Below, one piece after another: positions 28,377 to 37,705 of a stretch of DNA of 64,000 bases. Made by a program: the position numbers and the translations under genes. The notes beneath the pieces are model-generated. The model was not told the origin of the DNA. It made no database searches and saw nothing but the letters and a program-made list of their open reading frames with translations. Origin of the DNA: Massilia sp. Root335 (lineage in GTDB: Bacteria > Pseudomonadota > Gammaproteobacteria > Burkholderiales > Burkholderiaceae_D); the NCBI RefSeq assembly GCF_001425685.1, contig NZ_LMCY01000043.1, positions 15,243 to 79,242 of the forward strand. The letters run 5' to 3'. How positions within the stretch are numbered: the first letter of the stretch is position 1; the number at the start of each line of letters is the position of its first letter.

Positions 28377-29786
28377 ATGAACGTTCATCAATTCCTGCTG
28401 ATCTTGCTTGCACGGAAGAAGATCATCCTGACGACCCTGCTGGTCACGGTCGCGCTGGCCCTCGGGTTCAGCCTGATCCAGGCCAAGACGTACAAGGCGA
28501 CGGCATCCGTTCTGTTGAACTACAAAGGCGTGGACCCACTGACCGGACTGACGATGCCAGGGCAGCTGCTGCCGGGCTATATGGCCACGCAGATCGACAT
28601 CATCAGCAGCAAGAACGTGGCGCTGCGGGTCGTCGATGCGCTGCATCTTGCCAATAGCCCGGCCGTCATCGAACAGTTCAGGGATGCGAACGACGGCAAG
28701 GGCTCGGTGCGCGACTGGCTGGCCGACCTGCTGCTGAAGAAGCTCGAGATCGTGCCGTCGCGCGAATCGTCCGTCGTCGAGATCAGCTTCAAGGGCGCCG
28801 ACCCGCAATTCGCGGCCGCGGTGGCCAATGCGTTCGCCGACGAGTACCAGAAGATCACCGTCCAGCTCAAGACCGATCCGGCCAAGAAGACGGCCGCCTA
28901 CTTCAACGAGCAGACCAAGCAGTTGCGCGACAACCTGGAAGCGGCACAGGCCCGCCTGTCCAAGTACCAGCAGGAAAAGGGCATCGTCAGCCTCGACAAC
29001 AACCGCGTGGACGTGGAACTGGCGCGCCTGAACGATTTGTCGGCCCAGCTCGTCGCCGCGCAGACGGCCGCGATCGAAGGTAATTCGCGCCAGGCCGCGG
29101 CCGGTTCCGCGCTGACGTCGCCCGACGTGGCCAACAACGCCCTGATCCAGTCGATGCGGTCCAACGTCGCCCAGGCCGAAGGCAAGTTCGCCGACACGGC
29201 GCAGCGCTACGGCCGCAACCACCCGCAATACCAGGCGGCCAAGGCCGAACTGAACAAGGTGCGCGCCGAGTTGAACGCGGCGCTCGGCACCGTGTCGCGC
29301 AGCGTGGGTGCGAATGCCCAGGTGCTGCGCCAGCGCGAAGCGGAACTGCGCGAAGCCGTGGCCCAGCAGAAAGCGAAGGTGCTGGAGATGAACCGCGCAC
29401 GCGACGAACTGGGCGTGCTGCTGAAAGACCTCGACAGCGCGCAGCGGGCGTTCGATTCGGCATCGCAGCGCTTCTCGCAGACGCGCATCGAAGCCCAGTC
29501 CGAGCAATCCGACATCTCGCTGCTGAACCCGGCCGTGGCGCCGACGCAGCCGTCGGGTCCGCGCGTGCTGCTGAACACGCTGATCGCCTTCCTGCTCGGC
29601 ACCGTTCTCGGCGTCGGCCTGGCGCTGCTGCTGGAACTGCTGAATCGTCCGGTGCGTTCGGCCGGCGACATCAAGGAAATGCTGGGTATTCCCGTGCTCG
29701 GCACGATCGAATGGAAGTCGCCGCGTGGACGGACGGGCGGCATCCGTTCCCTGATGACGCCGCGGCGCCTGCTCCGTCTTAACTGA
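28377..29786 (+). CDS. epsF: chain length determinant protein EpsF
   Basis: Inner-membrane polysaccharide co-polymerase of 469 residues of the Wzz/EpsF type. It has an N-terminal Wzz domain with TM1 (about 15-33), a long periplasmic coiled-coil-forming region (about 150-390) and TM2 near 400-425, where [19 protein letters not shown] is the proline-rich motif before TM2. It sets chain length and couples Wzy polymerisation to export through EpsE. The cytoplasmic tail is short, and the kinase partner is the separate EpsG encoded 15 bases downstream. The ATG at 28377 is preceded by AAAGGTT. Confidence 0.92.
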   Translation: MNVHQFLLILLARKKIILTTLLVTVALALGFSLIQAKTYKATASVLLNYKGVDPLTGLTMPGQLLPGYMATQIDIISSKNVALRVVDALHLANSPAVIEQFRDANDGKGSVRDWLADLLLKKLEIVPSRESSVVEISFKGADPQFAAAVANAFADEYQKITVQLKTDPAKKTAAYFNEQTKQLRDNLEAAQARLSKYQQEKGIVSLDNNRVDVELARLNDLSAQLVAAQTAAIEGNSRQAAAGSALTSPDVANNALIQSMRSNVAQAEGKFADTAQRYGRNHPQYQAAKAELNKVRAELNAALGTVSRSVGANAQVLRQREAELREAVAQQKAKVLEMNRARDELGVLLKDLDSAQRAFDSASQRFSQTRIEAQSEQSDISLLNPAVAPTQPSGPRVLLNTLIAFLLGTVLGVGLALLLELLNRPVRSAGDIKEMLGIPVLGTIEWKSPRGRTGGIRSLMTPRRLLRLN

Positions 29787-29801
29787 TCCTGGGACTTGAA
29801 C

Positions 29802-30671
29802 ATGAATTCTCCGATTCTCAACACGCTGCCCGCAGGACAGGGACCCGAATCGAGCATGGGCGCGCTCCTGCTCGATTCGGGCAAGCTCAAGCCGGAAGAC
29901 GCCGAACGCGTGCTGCGCATGCAGAAGGAGACCGGCATCCGCTTCGGCGAGGCGGCCGTGCGGCTGGGCCTGGTCAGCGAGGATGACATCCAGCAGGTGC
30001 TGGCGCGCCAGTTTTCGTACCCCTATCTGCAGAAAGGGCAGGCCGGGCTGTCGCCCAAGCTGCTCGCCGCTTACGATCCGTTCTGCCCGCAGGTCGAATC
30101 GCTGCGCGCGATCCGCAGCCAGCTGATGCTGCGCTGGTTCGCGCGCGGGCGCCGGGCGCTGGCCATCGTCGGCGTCGACCCGGAAGACGGCGCCGCGCTG
30201 TTCGCCTCCAACCTGGCGATCGTGTTCTCGCAACTGGGCGAACAGACGCTGCTGGTGGACGCGAACCTGCGCGCCCCGCGCCAGCAGGACGCGTTTGCGC
30301 TCAAGCCGCGCCAGGGCCTGTCCGACCTGCTGGCCGGCCGCGCCGACCTCGACGTGATCGCGCGGGTGCCGGCGTTCGTCGACCTGTCGATCATGCCGGC
30401 AGGGACGTTGCCGCCGAATCCGCAGGAATTGCTGGCGCGCGAAGGCTTCCGCAACCTGAACACGCAGCTGGAAAGCCGCTACGACATCGTGCTGTACGAC
30501 GTGCCGCCGTTCCAGTCCGGCGTCGATTCCGTCGCGGTGGCGAGCCGCGCCGGCGGCGCGCTGCTGGTCGCGCGCAAGAACTACACCCGGATTTCGCACA
30601 TCGGCCGCGCCGCCGAGCAACTCGTCGACGCCGGCTGCGAAGTCCTCGGCTCGGTGGTGATGGAGTTCTGA
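29802..30671 (+). CDS. epsG: chain length determinant tyrosine kinase-like protein EpsG, nucleotide site degenerate
   Basis: Cytoplasmic BY-kinase-like partner of EpsF, 289 residues. The N-terminal 60 residues (LLDSGKLKPEDAERVL...) are the extra domain typical of EpsG. The kinase-like part has Walker A' LLVDANLR and Walker B YDIVLYDVPP. The region that should hold Walker A reads GVDPEDGAALFASNLAIVF and has no Lys/Arg-Ser/Thr pair, and the second Asp of the A' motif is Asn. No tyrosine cluster is present at the C terminus. It may therefore be a structural, non-kinase component. It is one base upstream of xrtB. The ATG at 29802 is preferred over a TTG at 29796. Confidence 0.85.
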   Translation: MNSPILNTLPAGQGPESSMGALLLDSGKLKPEDAERVLRMQKETGIRFGEAAVRLGLVSEDDIQQVLARQFSYPYLQKGQAGLSPKLLAAYDPFCPQVESLRAIRSQLMLRWFARGRRALAIVGVDPEDGAALFASNLAIVFSQLGEQTLLVDANLRAPRQQDAFALKPRQGLSDLLAGRADLDVIARVPAFVDLSIMPAGTLPPNPQELLAREGFRNLNTQLESRYDIVLYDVPPFQSGVDSVAVASRAGGALLVARKNYTRISHIGRAAEQLVDAGCEVLGSVVMEF

Positions 30672-30672
30672 C

Positions 30673-31593
30673 ATGGACACCGGAGCACGCGTCAGCAGGA
30701 CCCGGCAGCATGCGCCGGACATGCGTGCGCTGCGCGCCGTCCTGCCCGAATGGTGGCCGGTCTTCCTCGGCCTGGCCATCCTGTTCGTTCCCACGTTCTA
30801 CGACCTGTTCACCGGCCCGTGGATCGGCGAAGAGCAGGGCCACGGGCCGATCATCTTCGGCCTCGCGCTGTGGCTCATCTACCGCAAATGGCCGGAGGTG
30901 CTGGCCGCGACGACGCCGCCCCGCTCGAGCTGGGCCGGCTGGCCGATCCTCGCCATCGGCCTCGTGGCCCACCTGCTCGGCCGTTCCCAGCACATCCTGA
31001 TGCTGGAGATCGTGTCGATCATCGTCGTCATGGCGGCCGTGCTGCTGGTCAAGCGCGGCGGCCGCGCGCTGCTGGTGCTGTGGTTCCCGTTCTTCTTCAT
31101 GATCTTCATGGTGCCGCTGCCCAGCGAATTCGTGGCGGCCGTCACGATGCCGATGAAGATGGCCGTGTCGTGGGCCACGGAACACCTGCTGTTCGCGTTC
31201 GGCTACCCGATCAGCCGCTCCGGCGTGATCCTGCAGATCGGCCAGTACCAGCTGCTCGTGGCCGACGCCTGCGCCGGCCTGCAGACGCTGCTGACCCTCG
31301 AGGCGCTGGGCCTGTTCTACCTGAACCTGATGCGCCACCCGTCCGCGTTCCGCAACATCGGCCTGGCCCTGTTCATCATCCCGATCTCGTTTTCCGCCAA
31401 CGTGATCCGCGTCGTCGTGCTGACCCTGATCACGTATTACTTCGGCGATGCGGCCGGGCAGGGCTTCCTGCACGGGTTCGCCGGCATGGTCCTGTTCGTC
31501 ACGGCGCTCGTGCTGATCCTGTCGATCGACTCCGCGCTGCAGTGGTACATTCGGCACCGTTTGCACGGTACTGAGAAAGGTAGGGCGGCATGA
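30673..31593 (+). CDS. xrtB: exosortase B
   Basis: Integral membrane transpeptidase-like protein of 306 residues with about eight helices. It is predicted to recognise PEP-CTERM tails, cut them and pass the protein to the cell surface. The three proposed catalytic residues are present: Cys200 in VADACAGLQTL, Arg246 in NVIRVVVLT and His267 in FLHGFAG. It matches the XrtB type found in eps operons of betaproteobacteria. It overlaps epsI by four bases and follows epsG by one base. The likely substrates encoded here are the PEP-CTERM proteins at 52.4 kb and 57.5 kb. Confidence 0.95.
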   Translation: MDTGARVSRTRQHAPDMRALRAVLPEWWPVFLGLAILFVPTFYDLFTGPWIGEEQGHGPIIFGLALWLIYRKWPEVLAATTPPRSSWAGWPILAIGLVAHLLGRSQHILMLEIVSIIVVMAAVLLVKRGGRALLVLWFPFFFMIFMVPLPSEFVAAVTMPMKMAVSWATEHLLFAFGYPISRSGVILQIGQYQLLVADACAGLQTLLTLEALGLFYLNLMRHPSAFRNIGLALFIIPISFSANVIRVVVLTLITYYFGDAAGQGFLHGFAGMVLFVTALVLILSIDSALQWYIRHRLHGTEKGRAA

Positions 31594-32282
31594 ACCGCAA
31601 ATTCCTCGCCAGCGTGATCCTCGGCGTGACGATGGCGGGCACGTCCGCGCTGACGGGTGCGCTCACGCCGAAGCAGAAGGTGGCGGCCGTCCAGGAACAC
31701 TTCGACCTGGAGACGATGATTCCCAAGCGCTTCGGCAACTGGACGGTCGACAACACCGTCGTGCCGCTGACGCCCGACGAGACCCAGAAGGAACTCATCG
31801 CCACGCTGTACGACCAGACGCTGGCGCGCACGTATGTCAACGATGCCGGGCAGCGCGTGATGCTGTCGATCGCCTACGGCGGCGACCAGAGCAAGCAGCT
31901 GCAGCTGCACCTGCCCGAAGTCTGCTACGTGGCGCAGGGCTTCGACATGGTCCAGGATCACAAGGCCGAGCTCGCTACGCATTACGGCGGCGTCCCCGTC
32001 AAGCGGCTCGTCGCGCGCCAGAACGCGCGCAACGAACCGATCACGTATTGGGTGACGATCGGCGACAAGGCCGTCATGTCCGGCCTCGGCCAGAAATACC
32101 AGCGCTTCCTGTACGGCCTGACCGGCAAGATTCCCGACGGCATGCTCGTGCGCGTGTCGACCATCGAGGCCGACGAGAACAATGCCTACCGCGTGCAGGA
32201 CCGCTTCGTGAACCAGATGCTGGACGCCATGTCGCCGCGGGACCGCCTGAAGCTGCTGGGCGCGTCCACCAACAAGGGTTGA
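31590..32282 (+). CDS. epsI: exosortase-associated protein EpsI
   Basis: 230-residue EpsI-family protein of the B type. A hydrophobic N-terminal segment (about 5-25) works as signal or anchor. The rest is a periplasmic domain with the family features IPKRFGNWTVD, YGGDQSKQLQLHLPEVCY and VKRLVARQNARNEPITYW. In many exosortase systems EpsI is a separate gene (as here) or fused to the exosortase C terminus, so it is considered a partner in sorting. Its biochemical role is unknown. It overlaps the xrtB stop by four bases (ATGA). Confidence 0.93.
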   Translation: MNRKFLASVILGVTMAGTSALTGALTPKQKVAAVQEHFDLETMIPKRFGNWTVDNTVVPLTPDETQKELIATLYDQTLARTYVNDAGQRVMLSIAYGGDQSKQLQLHLPEVCYVAQGFDMVQDHKAELATHYGGVPVKRLVARQNARNEPITYWVTIGDKAVMSGLGQKYQRFLYGLTGKIPDGMLVRVSTIEADENNAYRVQDRFVNQMLDAMSPRDRLKLLGASTNKG

Positions 32283-32306
32283 CGTCCAACCACCAGAGCC
32301 AACCCG

Positions 32307-33773
32307 ATGCAGAACATCCTCCTGTACATATATACCTCGCTGCCGTTCGTCGTCGTCGCGCTGCTGGCGGTGCTGGCCGTGGCCGGGATGGGCGTCGGGA
32401 TGGTGTGGCCGCGCTTCCTCGCCTACGTCTACATCGCCGTGTTCTTCTTCATGAATTCGACGAGCTACGGTTCGCTGGCGACGGTCGGCTCGCCGGGCGT
32501 GTACAGCCGCGGCTCGGGCGTGCTGTTCTTCCCGCTGCTGCTGTGGTGCATGCTCGGCGCGTGGTGCTGCGCGCGCGTCTCGGCCAGCTTCCAGCGCTAT
32601 CCGGCGCCGCCGTGCGACCTGCGGCCCTGGTTCCTCGCCTGGTTCCTGCTGCTGGGCGGCCATGTGGCCGTGGGGATGTTTTCCAACGTCACGCTGGCGG
32701 AAGTGCTGGCGCCGTCCGGGTTTTCCAACATCGTCTGGATGGCGCCGCTCGTCTCGCTGCTGCTGCTGTCGTTCCGCACCCGTGAGCACGCCATCGAACT
32801 GTCGCGCTTCATCATGCTGGCGGGCCTGACGCGCGCCCTGTTCGGCCTCGTGCGCTGGGCGTTCCTCGGCGGCGACCCGAACAACGTGTATGCGAACATG
32901 AACGACATCAAGATCAAGCTGACGTTCTTCGACATCAACGACAGCCTGCTGTGCACGATCGCCTTCGCCATCGCCGCCGTCAACCTGTTCCAGGTGGTCA
33001 GGAACAAGCGCTCGCTGTTCTGGACGACCGTCGACTGGGCCACGCTGTGCACGACAGCGGCCTGCATCGTGCTGTCCTACCGACGCAGCGCGTGGATCGG
33101 CTTCGTGCTGGCCTTCCTCATCATCATGATGCGCTTCCCGCTGCAGCGCCGCATCCACATGCTGGCGCTCGGCGCGCCCGTGATGGGCGCGGGCCTGCTG
33201 TATGCGGCGATCCGGCGCCTGGGCCACACCAAGGGCGCGGGGGGCGGGCTGTCCAGCCTGTTCTACGACATGGAATCGCACCGCTTCGGCGCCGAGAGCG
33301 AACGCGTGCTCGAGTTGAAACTCGCGCTGGCCGATTTCGTGTCGCACCCGCTCACGGGCATCGGCACATGGGGCCGCTATTCCGGCTACCAGCAGATCTC
33401 GTGGCAGACGGGGCAGGACGGCGGCCTGTTCCTGCACAGCGGCGTGCTGCACATCGCCCTCAAGGCCGGCCTGCCCGGGCTGATCCTGCTCGGCGGGACG
33501 ATCTGGATGTTCACCCGCTTCGCGCGGCGTGCGCTGCGCACGCTGCCGCCGGAACTGCTGGGGCTGGCGACGGCCGGCGCCGCGGGCCTCGCCTTCATGT
33601 TGCCCGACCTGCTCGTCGGCACGCCGTTCCCGCAGATCCGCACCACGCAGATGCTGGCGATCTGCCTCGCGCTGCCCTACGTGGCGATGGCAGTCGCCCG
33701 CCAACAGCCGGCCGTGCAGCCGGTCCCGACCGCCAAGCGCCGCCACGTCAACCTGGTGCCGGCGCGCGTATGA
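32307..33773 (+). CDS. O-antigen ligase/polymerase-like membrane protein (Wzy)
   Basis: Polytopic inner-membrane protein of 488 residues with about 11-12 hydrophobic helices and a periplasmic loop containing TGIGTWGRYSGY and the His-rich FLHSGVLHIALKAG segment, as in the Wzy_C/O-antigen ligase superfamily. In this setting, next to a Wzx flippase, EpsF and EpsE, it is most likely the polymerase that joins lipid-linked repeat units in the periplasm. The family is weakly conserved, so the role comes mainly from topology and neighbours. It overlaps the flippase gene by four bases. Confidence 0.82.
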   Translation: MQNILLYIYTSLPFVVVALLAVLAVAGMGVGMVWPRFLAYVYIAVFFFMNSTSYGSLATVGSPGVYSRGSGVLFFPLLLWCMLGAWCCARVSASFQRYPAPPCDLRPWFLAWFLLLGGHVAVGMFSNVTLAEVLAPSGFSNIVWMAPLVSLLLLSFRTREHAIELSRFIMLAGLTRALFGLVRWAFLGGDPNNVYANMNDIKIKLTFFDINDSLLCTIAFAIAAVNLFQVVRNKRSLFWTTVDWATLCTTAACIVLSYRRSAWIGFVLAFLIIMMRFPLQRRIHMLALGAPVMGAGLLYAAIRRLGHTKGAGGGLSSLFYDMESHRFGAESERVLELKLALADFVSHPLTGIGTWGRYSGYQQISWQTGQDGGLFLHSGVLHIALKAGLPGLILLGGTIWMFTRFARRALRTLPPELLGLATAGAAGLAFMLPDLLVGTPFPQIRTTQMLAICLALPYVAMAVARQQPAVQPVPTAKRRHVNLVPARV

Positions 33774-35299
33774 ATCTCAGCCTCGTCCGCAACGCCTTCT
33801 CGAACCTGCTCGGCGCCGTGATCCCGGCGCTGGTGGCGCTGGGGACCGTGCCGCTCGTCGTCAAGGGCCTGGGCGATGCCAGCTACGGCGTGTACTCGCT
33901 CGTGACGGCGATCGTCGGCTATTTCGCCGTCATCGACATCAACGTCACGGCGGGCTCCGTCAAGTTCATCGCCGAATTCAACGCCGACCGGAGCCTGCCC
34001 CGCGCCCAGGAACGCATCGACGAGACCGTATTCTTCGGCCTGTCCGTGTATTCGCTGCTGGGCGTCATCGGCGGGCTCGGCCTGTTTTTCGGCGCGCATG
34101 TCTTCGTCACCCGCGTGTTCTCCGTGCCGACCGCGCTCGAACACGAGGCCGTCGCGACCCTGAAGCTGGCGGCGCTCGGCTTCTTCCTCGGGCAGCTGCA
34201 GAGCTATCTGCAGAGCGTGCCGCAATCGCTGATGCGCTACGACATCGCGAGCCGCATCGAGATGCTGTTCGGCACCTGCGTGCCGCTGCTCACGGTGGCC
34301 GTGCTGATGCTGGGCTATGGCCTGTTCGAAGTGATCCTGCTGCGCGTGATCGCGAGCGCCATCAACTGCGCCGTGCTGTGGCGCTGCATCCGCGGCCTGC
34401 TGCCGGAACTGCGCTACCGCCGGCCGGGTGCAACGATCCGCAGGGAACTGCTGGGCTTTTCCGCCTACTCCTTCCTGAGCCGCTTCGCGAGCCTGTCGTA
34501 TGCCTATGCCGACAAGCTGATCATCGGCGCGCTCGTCGGCGTCACGGGCCTCGCCTACTTCACCGTCGCGTCGACGCTCGCGAACCGCATCCTGAGCCTC
34601 ACCTACCGCCTGTCCGGCGTCTTCTTCCCGGCCGCCAGCACCCTGGCCGCGCGCGGCGAACTCGACCGCTTGAAGAAGCTGTATCTCAAGGCCAGCCGCT
34701 ACGTCGTGTTCATCAACGCGTCCGTGCTGGTGCTCGTCGCCGTGTTCTCCTACCAGATCCTGTATTACTGGATGAACCCGCAGTTCGCGCGGGCAGGGCA
34801 GGTCGTGCTGGCCGTGATGGCGCTGTCGCAATTCATCGATTCGCTGACGAGCCTGCCGTCGCTCGTGAACGACGGCATGGGCCATCCGCGTTTTTCCGGG
34901 ATGTTCGCGCTGGCGCGCGCGGCGTTCGGCCTGCTGGTCGTGTACCTGGGCGTGGCCGGCTGGGGCATCGAGGGCGCGGCCTGGGGACACCTGATCGCCT
35001 CCGTCCTGCTGACCTGCGCCTTCCTCGTGGCCGTGCACGGACGCACGGTGCCGGCGCAGCTGCATGACTTGGTGCACAGGTCGTATGCGCCCAGCGTGTT
35101 CGGCGTCGGCGCGGTGGCGCTCGCCGCGCACGTCGCCAACCGCTGGTTCGACGGCGGCCCGCTCGACCTGGTGCTGCTGGTGCTGTTGACGATGGCGCTG
35201 CTGTTCGCCTACGGCGCCCTGTTCGTGATCGAGAAGGACGACAAGGACCTGGCCTGGTCGCGCGTGAAGGGCTTGTTGTCGACGAGGAAAACGGTTTGA
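33770..35299 (+). CDS. oligosaccharide flippase family protein (Wzx)
   Basis: Inner-membrane MATE/MOP-type flippase of 509 residues with about 12-14 helices. The N-terminal NAFSNLLGAVIPALVALGTVP and LGDASYGVYSLV segments are typical of polysaccharide flippases, and a polyprenol-linked repeat transporter fits between Wzy and glycosyltransferases. It would move undecaprenyl-linked oligosaccharides to the periplasmic face. The ATG at 33770 overlaps the polymerase stop by four bases, and its own stop overlaps the next start by four, indicating one coupled mRNA. Confidence 0.9.
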   Translation: MNLSLVRNAFSNLLGAVIPALVALGTVPLVVKGLGDASYGVYSLVTAIVGYFAVIDINVTAGSVKFIAEFNADRSLPRAQERIDETVFFGLSVYSLLGVIGGLGLFFGAHVFVTRVFSVPTALEHEAVATLKLAALGFFLGQLQSYLQSVPQSLMRYDIASRIEMLFGTCVPLLTVAVLMLGYGLFEVILLRVIASAINCAVLWRCIRGLLPELRYRRPGATIRRELLGFSAYSFLSRFASLSYAYADKLIIGALVGVTGLAYFTVASTLANRILSLTYRLSGVFFPAASTLAARGELDRLKKLYLKASRYVVFINASVLVLVAVFSYQILYYWMNPQFARAGQVVLAVMALSQFIDSLTSLPSLVNDGMGHPRFSGMFALARAAFGLLVVYLGVAGWGIEGAAWGHLIASVLLTCAFLVAVHGRTVPAQLHDLVHRSYAPSVFGVGAVALAAHVANRWFDGGPLDLVLLVLLTMALLFAYGALFVIEKDDKDLAWSRVKGLLSTRKTV

Positions 35300-36507
35300 A
35301 GATCCTGATGGTTTCGGAGGACTTGCCCGGCACCCAGATCGGCGGCCTGGGCAAGCACGTGGTCACGCTGTCCAACGCCCTGCTCGAAGAAGGGCATGAA
35401 GTCGACATCATGGGGCGCAGCGACCGCTTCCATGCCGGCAGCGCGCTTGACATCGGGTTTCGCGGGCGCCTGCTGCCGGGCTTTGCGTTCGCGCGCCCCG
35501 GCTGGAAAGAGTCCCAGCTCGGTTTTTTCAACCCCGTCAAGCGGCCCGTGTTCGCGCGGCGCGTGGCGCGCGCGCTGATGCGCGAGGCCGCCGGATACGA
35601 CGTCGTGCACTACCACGGCCACCTGCCGATGGCGGGGCGCTATGTGCCGCGTGACGTGAACTTCGTGCAGACGCGGCACGACCAGGGCAGCGAATGCGTG
35701 ACGCACCTGCGCTTCAAGGACGAGCACGTCTGCGAGACGCGCGACGTGCGCGACTGCGCGGCCTGCATCCACCCGACGCCGAATTCGCTGCGCCGTACCG
35801 TGTCCGGCCTCGCGGTGGGCCGCTACCGTTCGGAGGCGGCCGACGCGTTCGCGCGCCACAAGACCGTGTTCGTGTCCGACTTCCTGCGCCGCGCCTTCCT
35901 GCGCGCGGTGCCCTACGCCGACCTGTCGCGCGCGCGCGTGATCCACAATTTCATCCGCTATCCGATGCTGCGCGAGCACGCGGTGGGCCCGGCCGACGTC
36001 AGGGCAGGGGATATCCTGCTGGTCGGGCGCATCGATGCCGGCAAGGGCTTCGGCGAATTCCTGCTCCAGGTCCAGGGCTGGCTGCCGCCGCATGCCCGGG
36101 TGACTATCGTCGGCGATGGACCGCTGCGCGCGCGCCTCGAGGCCCGCTTTGCCGGCCCGCAGGTGCGTTTTCTCGGCTGGCAGCCCTACGACGAGGTGAT
36201 CCGGATGTCGGCGCGCAGCCACGCCCTCGTCGTGCCGTCGGTGTGCGAGGAAGCCTGCTCCACGACCGTGCTCGAGGCGCTGGCGCTGGGCAAGCCATGC
36301 GTGGCGCTCGCGCGCGGCGGCACGCCGGAGCTGGCGGCCTACCAGTACTACGACGGCCAGCTGCAACTGGCCGAGACCATGCCGCGCCTCGTGGAGCGGC
36401 TGGTCGACATCCTGGGGCGTGCGCCAGCGACGGTGCCGCTGCCGGATTCCTTCCCGATGGACGTGTTCCACGCCATTCCCCAGATCCTGGACTTCTATCA
36501 CGAGTGA
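35296..36507 (+). CDS. GT4-type glycosyltransferase
   Basis: GT-B fold glycosyltransferase of 403 residues. The N-terminal domain begins with MVSEDLPGTQIGGLGKHV, the glycine-rich loop of this group. The C-terminal domain has DILLVGRIDAGKGFGEFL and the EX7E-like segment in EEACSTTVLEALALGKP. A middle region with four cysteines (CETRDVRDCAACIHP) is unusual and may bind a metal or form a structural knuckle. It probably adds one sugar of the repeat unit on the cytoplasmic side. The TTG start at 35296 overlaps the flippase stop by four bases and has a GAGGA site. The sugar is unknown. Confidence 0.87.
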   Translation: MKILMVSEDLPGTQIGGLGKHVVTLSNALLEEGHEVDIMGRSDRFHAGSALDIGFRGRLLPGFAFARPGWKESQLGFFNPVKRPVFARRVARALMREAAGYDVVHYHGHLPMAGRYVPRDVNFVQTRHDQGSECVTHLRFKDEHVCETRDVRDCAACIHPTPNSLRRTVSGLAVGRYRSEAADAFARHKTVFVSDFLRRAFLRAVPYADLSRARVIHNFIRYPMLREHAVGPADVRAGDILLVGRIDAGKGFGEFLLQVQGWLPPHARVTIVGDGPLRARLEARFAGPQVRFLGWQPYDEVIRMSARSHALVVPSVCEEACSTTVLEALALGKPCVALARGGTPELAAYQYYDGQLQLAETMPRLVERLVDILGRAPATVPLPDSFPMDVFHAIPQILDFYHE

Positions 36508-37290
36508 ATGATGAACAAACCGACCTTTTCGATCGTCACCTGCACCTGGAACAGCGCCGCGACGCTGGCCGACACCCTCGCGTCCGTGCAGCGCCAGACC
36601 TGCCAGGACGTCGAGCACATCTTCGTCGACGGCGGCTCCACCGACGGCACGCTGGAGATGATCGCCGCCTACCCGGGCAACAAGCGCGTGCTGCGCGACG
36701 TGGGCGGCGGCATCAGCCGCGCGATGAACCAGGGCATCATCGCTGCGACGGGCGAATACGTGGCGCACCTGCACTCCGACGATTATTATGCCGGCGACGA
36801 CGTGCTGGAAACCGTCGCCGCACGCTTTGCGAGCGAGCGCGTGGACTGGGTGTTCGGCACCGTGCAGGTGCTGAAGGACGGCCAGCTGGTGCCGCCGTAC
36901 CGGCTGGTGCCGTTCAGCTATCGCGCGTTCGCCGCGGGGCGGGCGTCCGTGCCGCATCCGGCCGTCTTCATCCGCAGGAGCGCGTTCGGCCGCGTGGGCA
37001 TGTTCGACGAGACGCTCAAGTACGCGATGGACATCGACCTGTGGCTGCGCCTGGGCCGGGTGGCGCGTCCCGCCACCGTCGACCGTCCGCTGACGGTCTT
37101 CCGCGACCATGCGGGCAGCGTCTCGTCCGCCAACAAGATCAAGGCGCGCCAGGAAGAGTTCGCGGTGCGCCGCCGCTACATGAAGCAGGCGCCGCTCGCA
37201 TTCGGCATCTATTGCCTGCGCTACCTGAAACGCATGCGCGCCCTGCGCGCCGAGGCGGCGCATGGGGGCATGCCCGCCGTTGCGCACTGA
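36508..37290 (+). CDS. GT2-family glycosyltransferase
   Basis: GT-A fold family 2 transferase of 260 residues. It has the nucleotide-binding TFSIVTCTWNSAATL start, DGGSTDGTLEMI, the DXD-like metal site HLHSDDYYAG near residue 93, and the acceptor segment RVGMFDETLKYAMDIDLWLRLG. No membrane helix is present, so it acts as a distributive sugar transferase, not a processive synthase. It directly abuts the preceding GT4 gene and is the last gene of the first exopolysaccharide module. Two ATG codons occur in tandem (36508 and 36511); either could start. The sugar donor is not predictable. Confidence 0.9.
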   Translation: MMNKPTFSIVTCTWNSAATLADTLASVQRQTCQDVEHIFVDGGSTDGTLEMIAAYPGNKRVLRDVGGGISRAMNQGIIAATGEYVAHLHSDDYYAGDDVLETVAARFASERVDWVFGTVQVLKDGQLVPPYRLVPFSYRAFAAGRASVPHPAVFIRRSAFGRVGMFDETLKYAMDIDLWLRLGRVARPATVDRPLTVFRDHAGSVSSANKIKARQEEFAVRRRYMKQAPLAFGIYCLRYLKRMRALRAEAAHGGMPAVAH

Positions 37291-37705
37291 CGAGTGCGGC
37301 AGGCGTGCGCCAGTCCGTTATCCGGTAATGCTATCGTAATGTTTGTTCAGAATTAATTTATCAATAAACTTGTCGAAGTTATTCATATGATGGCGATTCG
37401 ATAAACTTTGTCGAATTGTCCGCACAGTTTTCAAATAGTCTTTTCTGTTAAAAAACGGCTTTTGTTTGCCTGAAAATATTACTGTTATTAAGGGGTTCAT
37501 TGGGTCGTTGGATTTGTGCGATGCACGAGAAAAATCCCTGATTTGTAAGGGATTTTTTCCGCAATAAAATTTATTTGCGGTACTATTTCTCCTATCGAAC
37601 AGCGCTCATTTGTATCAGCCGAGCGTTTCAAAGCAAATCTGGCCCAGGCGTCCTGCCGACAGCTGAACCTCTAGTCGTCCAGTTAATATTTCTCGGAGCA
37701 TTTAC
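37291..37705. other. AT-rich intergenic region between exopolysaccharide modules
   Basis: 415 bases of markedly lower GC than either side, without a convincing gene. It contains two similar copies of the motif ATAAACTT(T)GTCGAA (37362-37377 and 37401-37417), A/T tracts, and the terminator at 37530-37558. A 60-codon frame on the minus strand (37318-37500) has no ribosome site. The next gene's promoter must lie in the last 150 bases, but no clear -35/-10 pair was found. Confidence 0.6.
37530..37558 (+). terminator. intrinsic terminator after the first exopolysaccharide module
   Basis: A perfect 10-bp stem, AAAAATCCCT paired with AGGGATTTTT, encloses the 8-base loop GATTTGTA and ends in a run of six T. 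The A-run on the other side makes it potentially bidirectional. It lies about 240 bases after the GT2 stop codon. Confidence 0.8.

Noticed and set aside
37318-37500. Small minus-strand ORF of 60 codons in the AT-rich gap
   Set aside because: No ribosome site, no recognisable domain, and AT-rich composition explains the amino-acid content. It may deserve a conservation check but is not supported as a gene.
37291-37705. Cyclic-di-GMP or other riboswitch before the lyase gene
   Set aside because: None of the conserved GEMM core sequences could be found; only a terminator hairpin and A/T tracts are visible.
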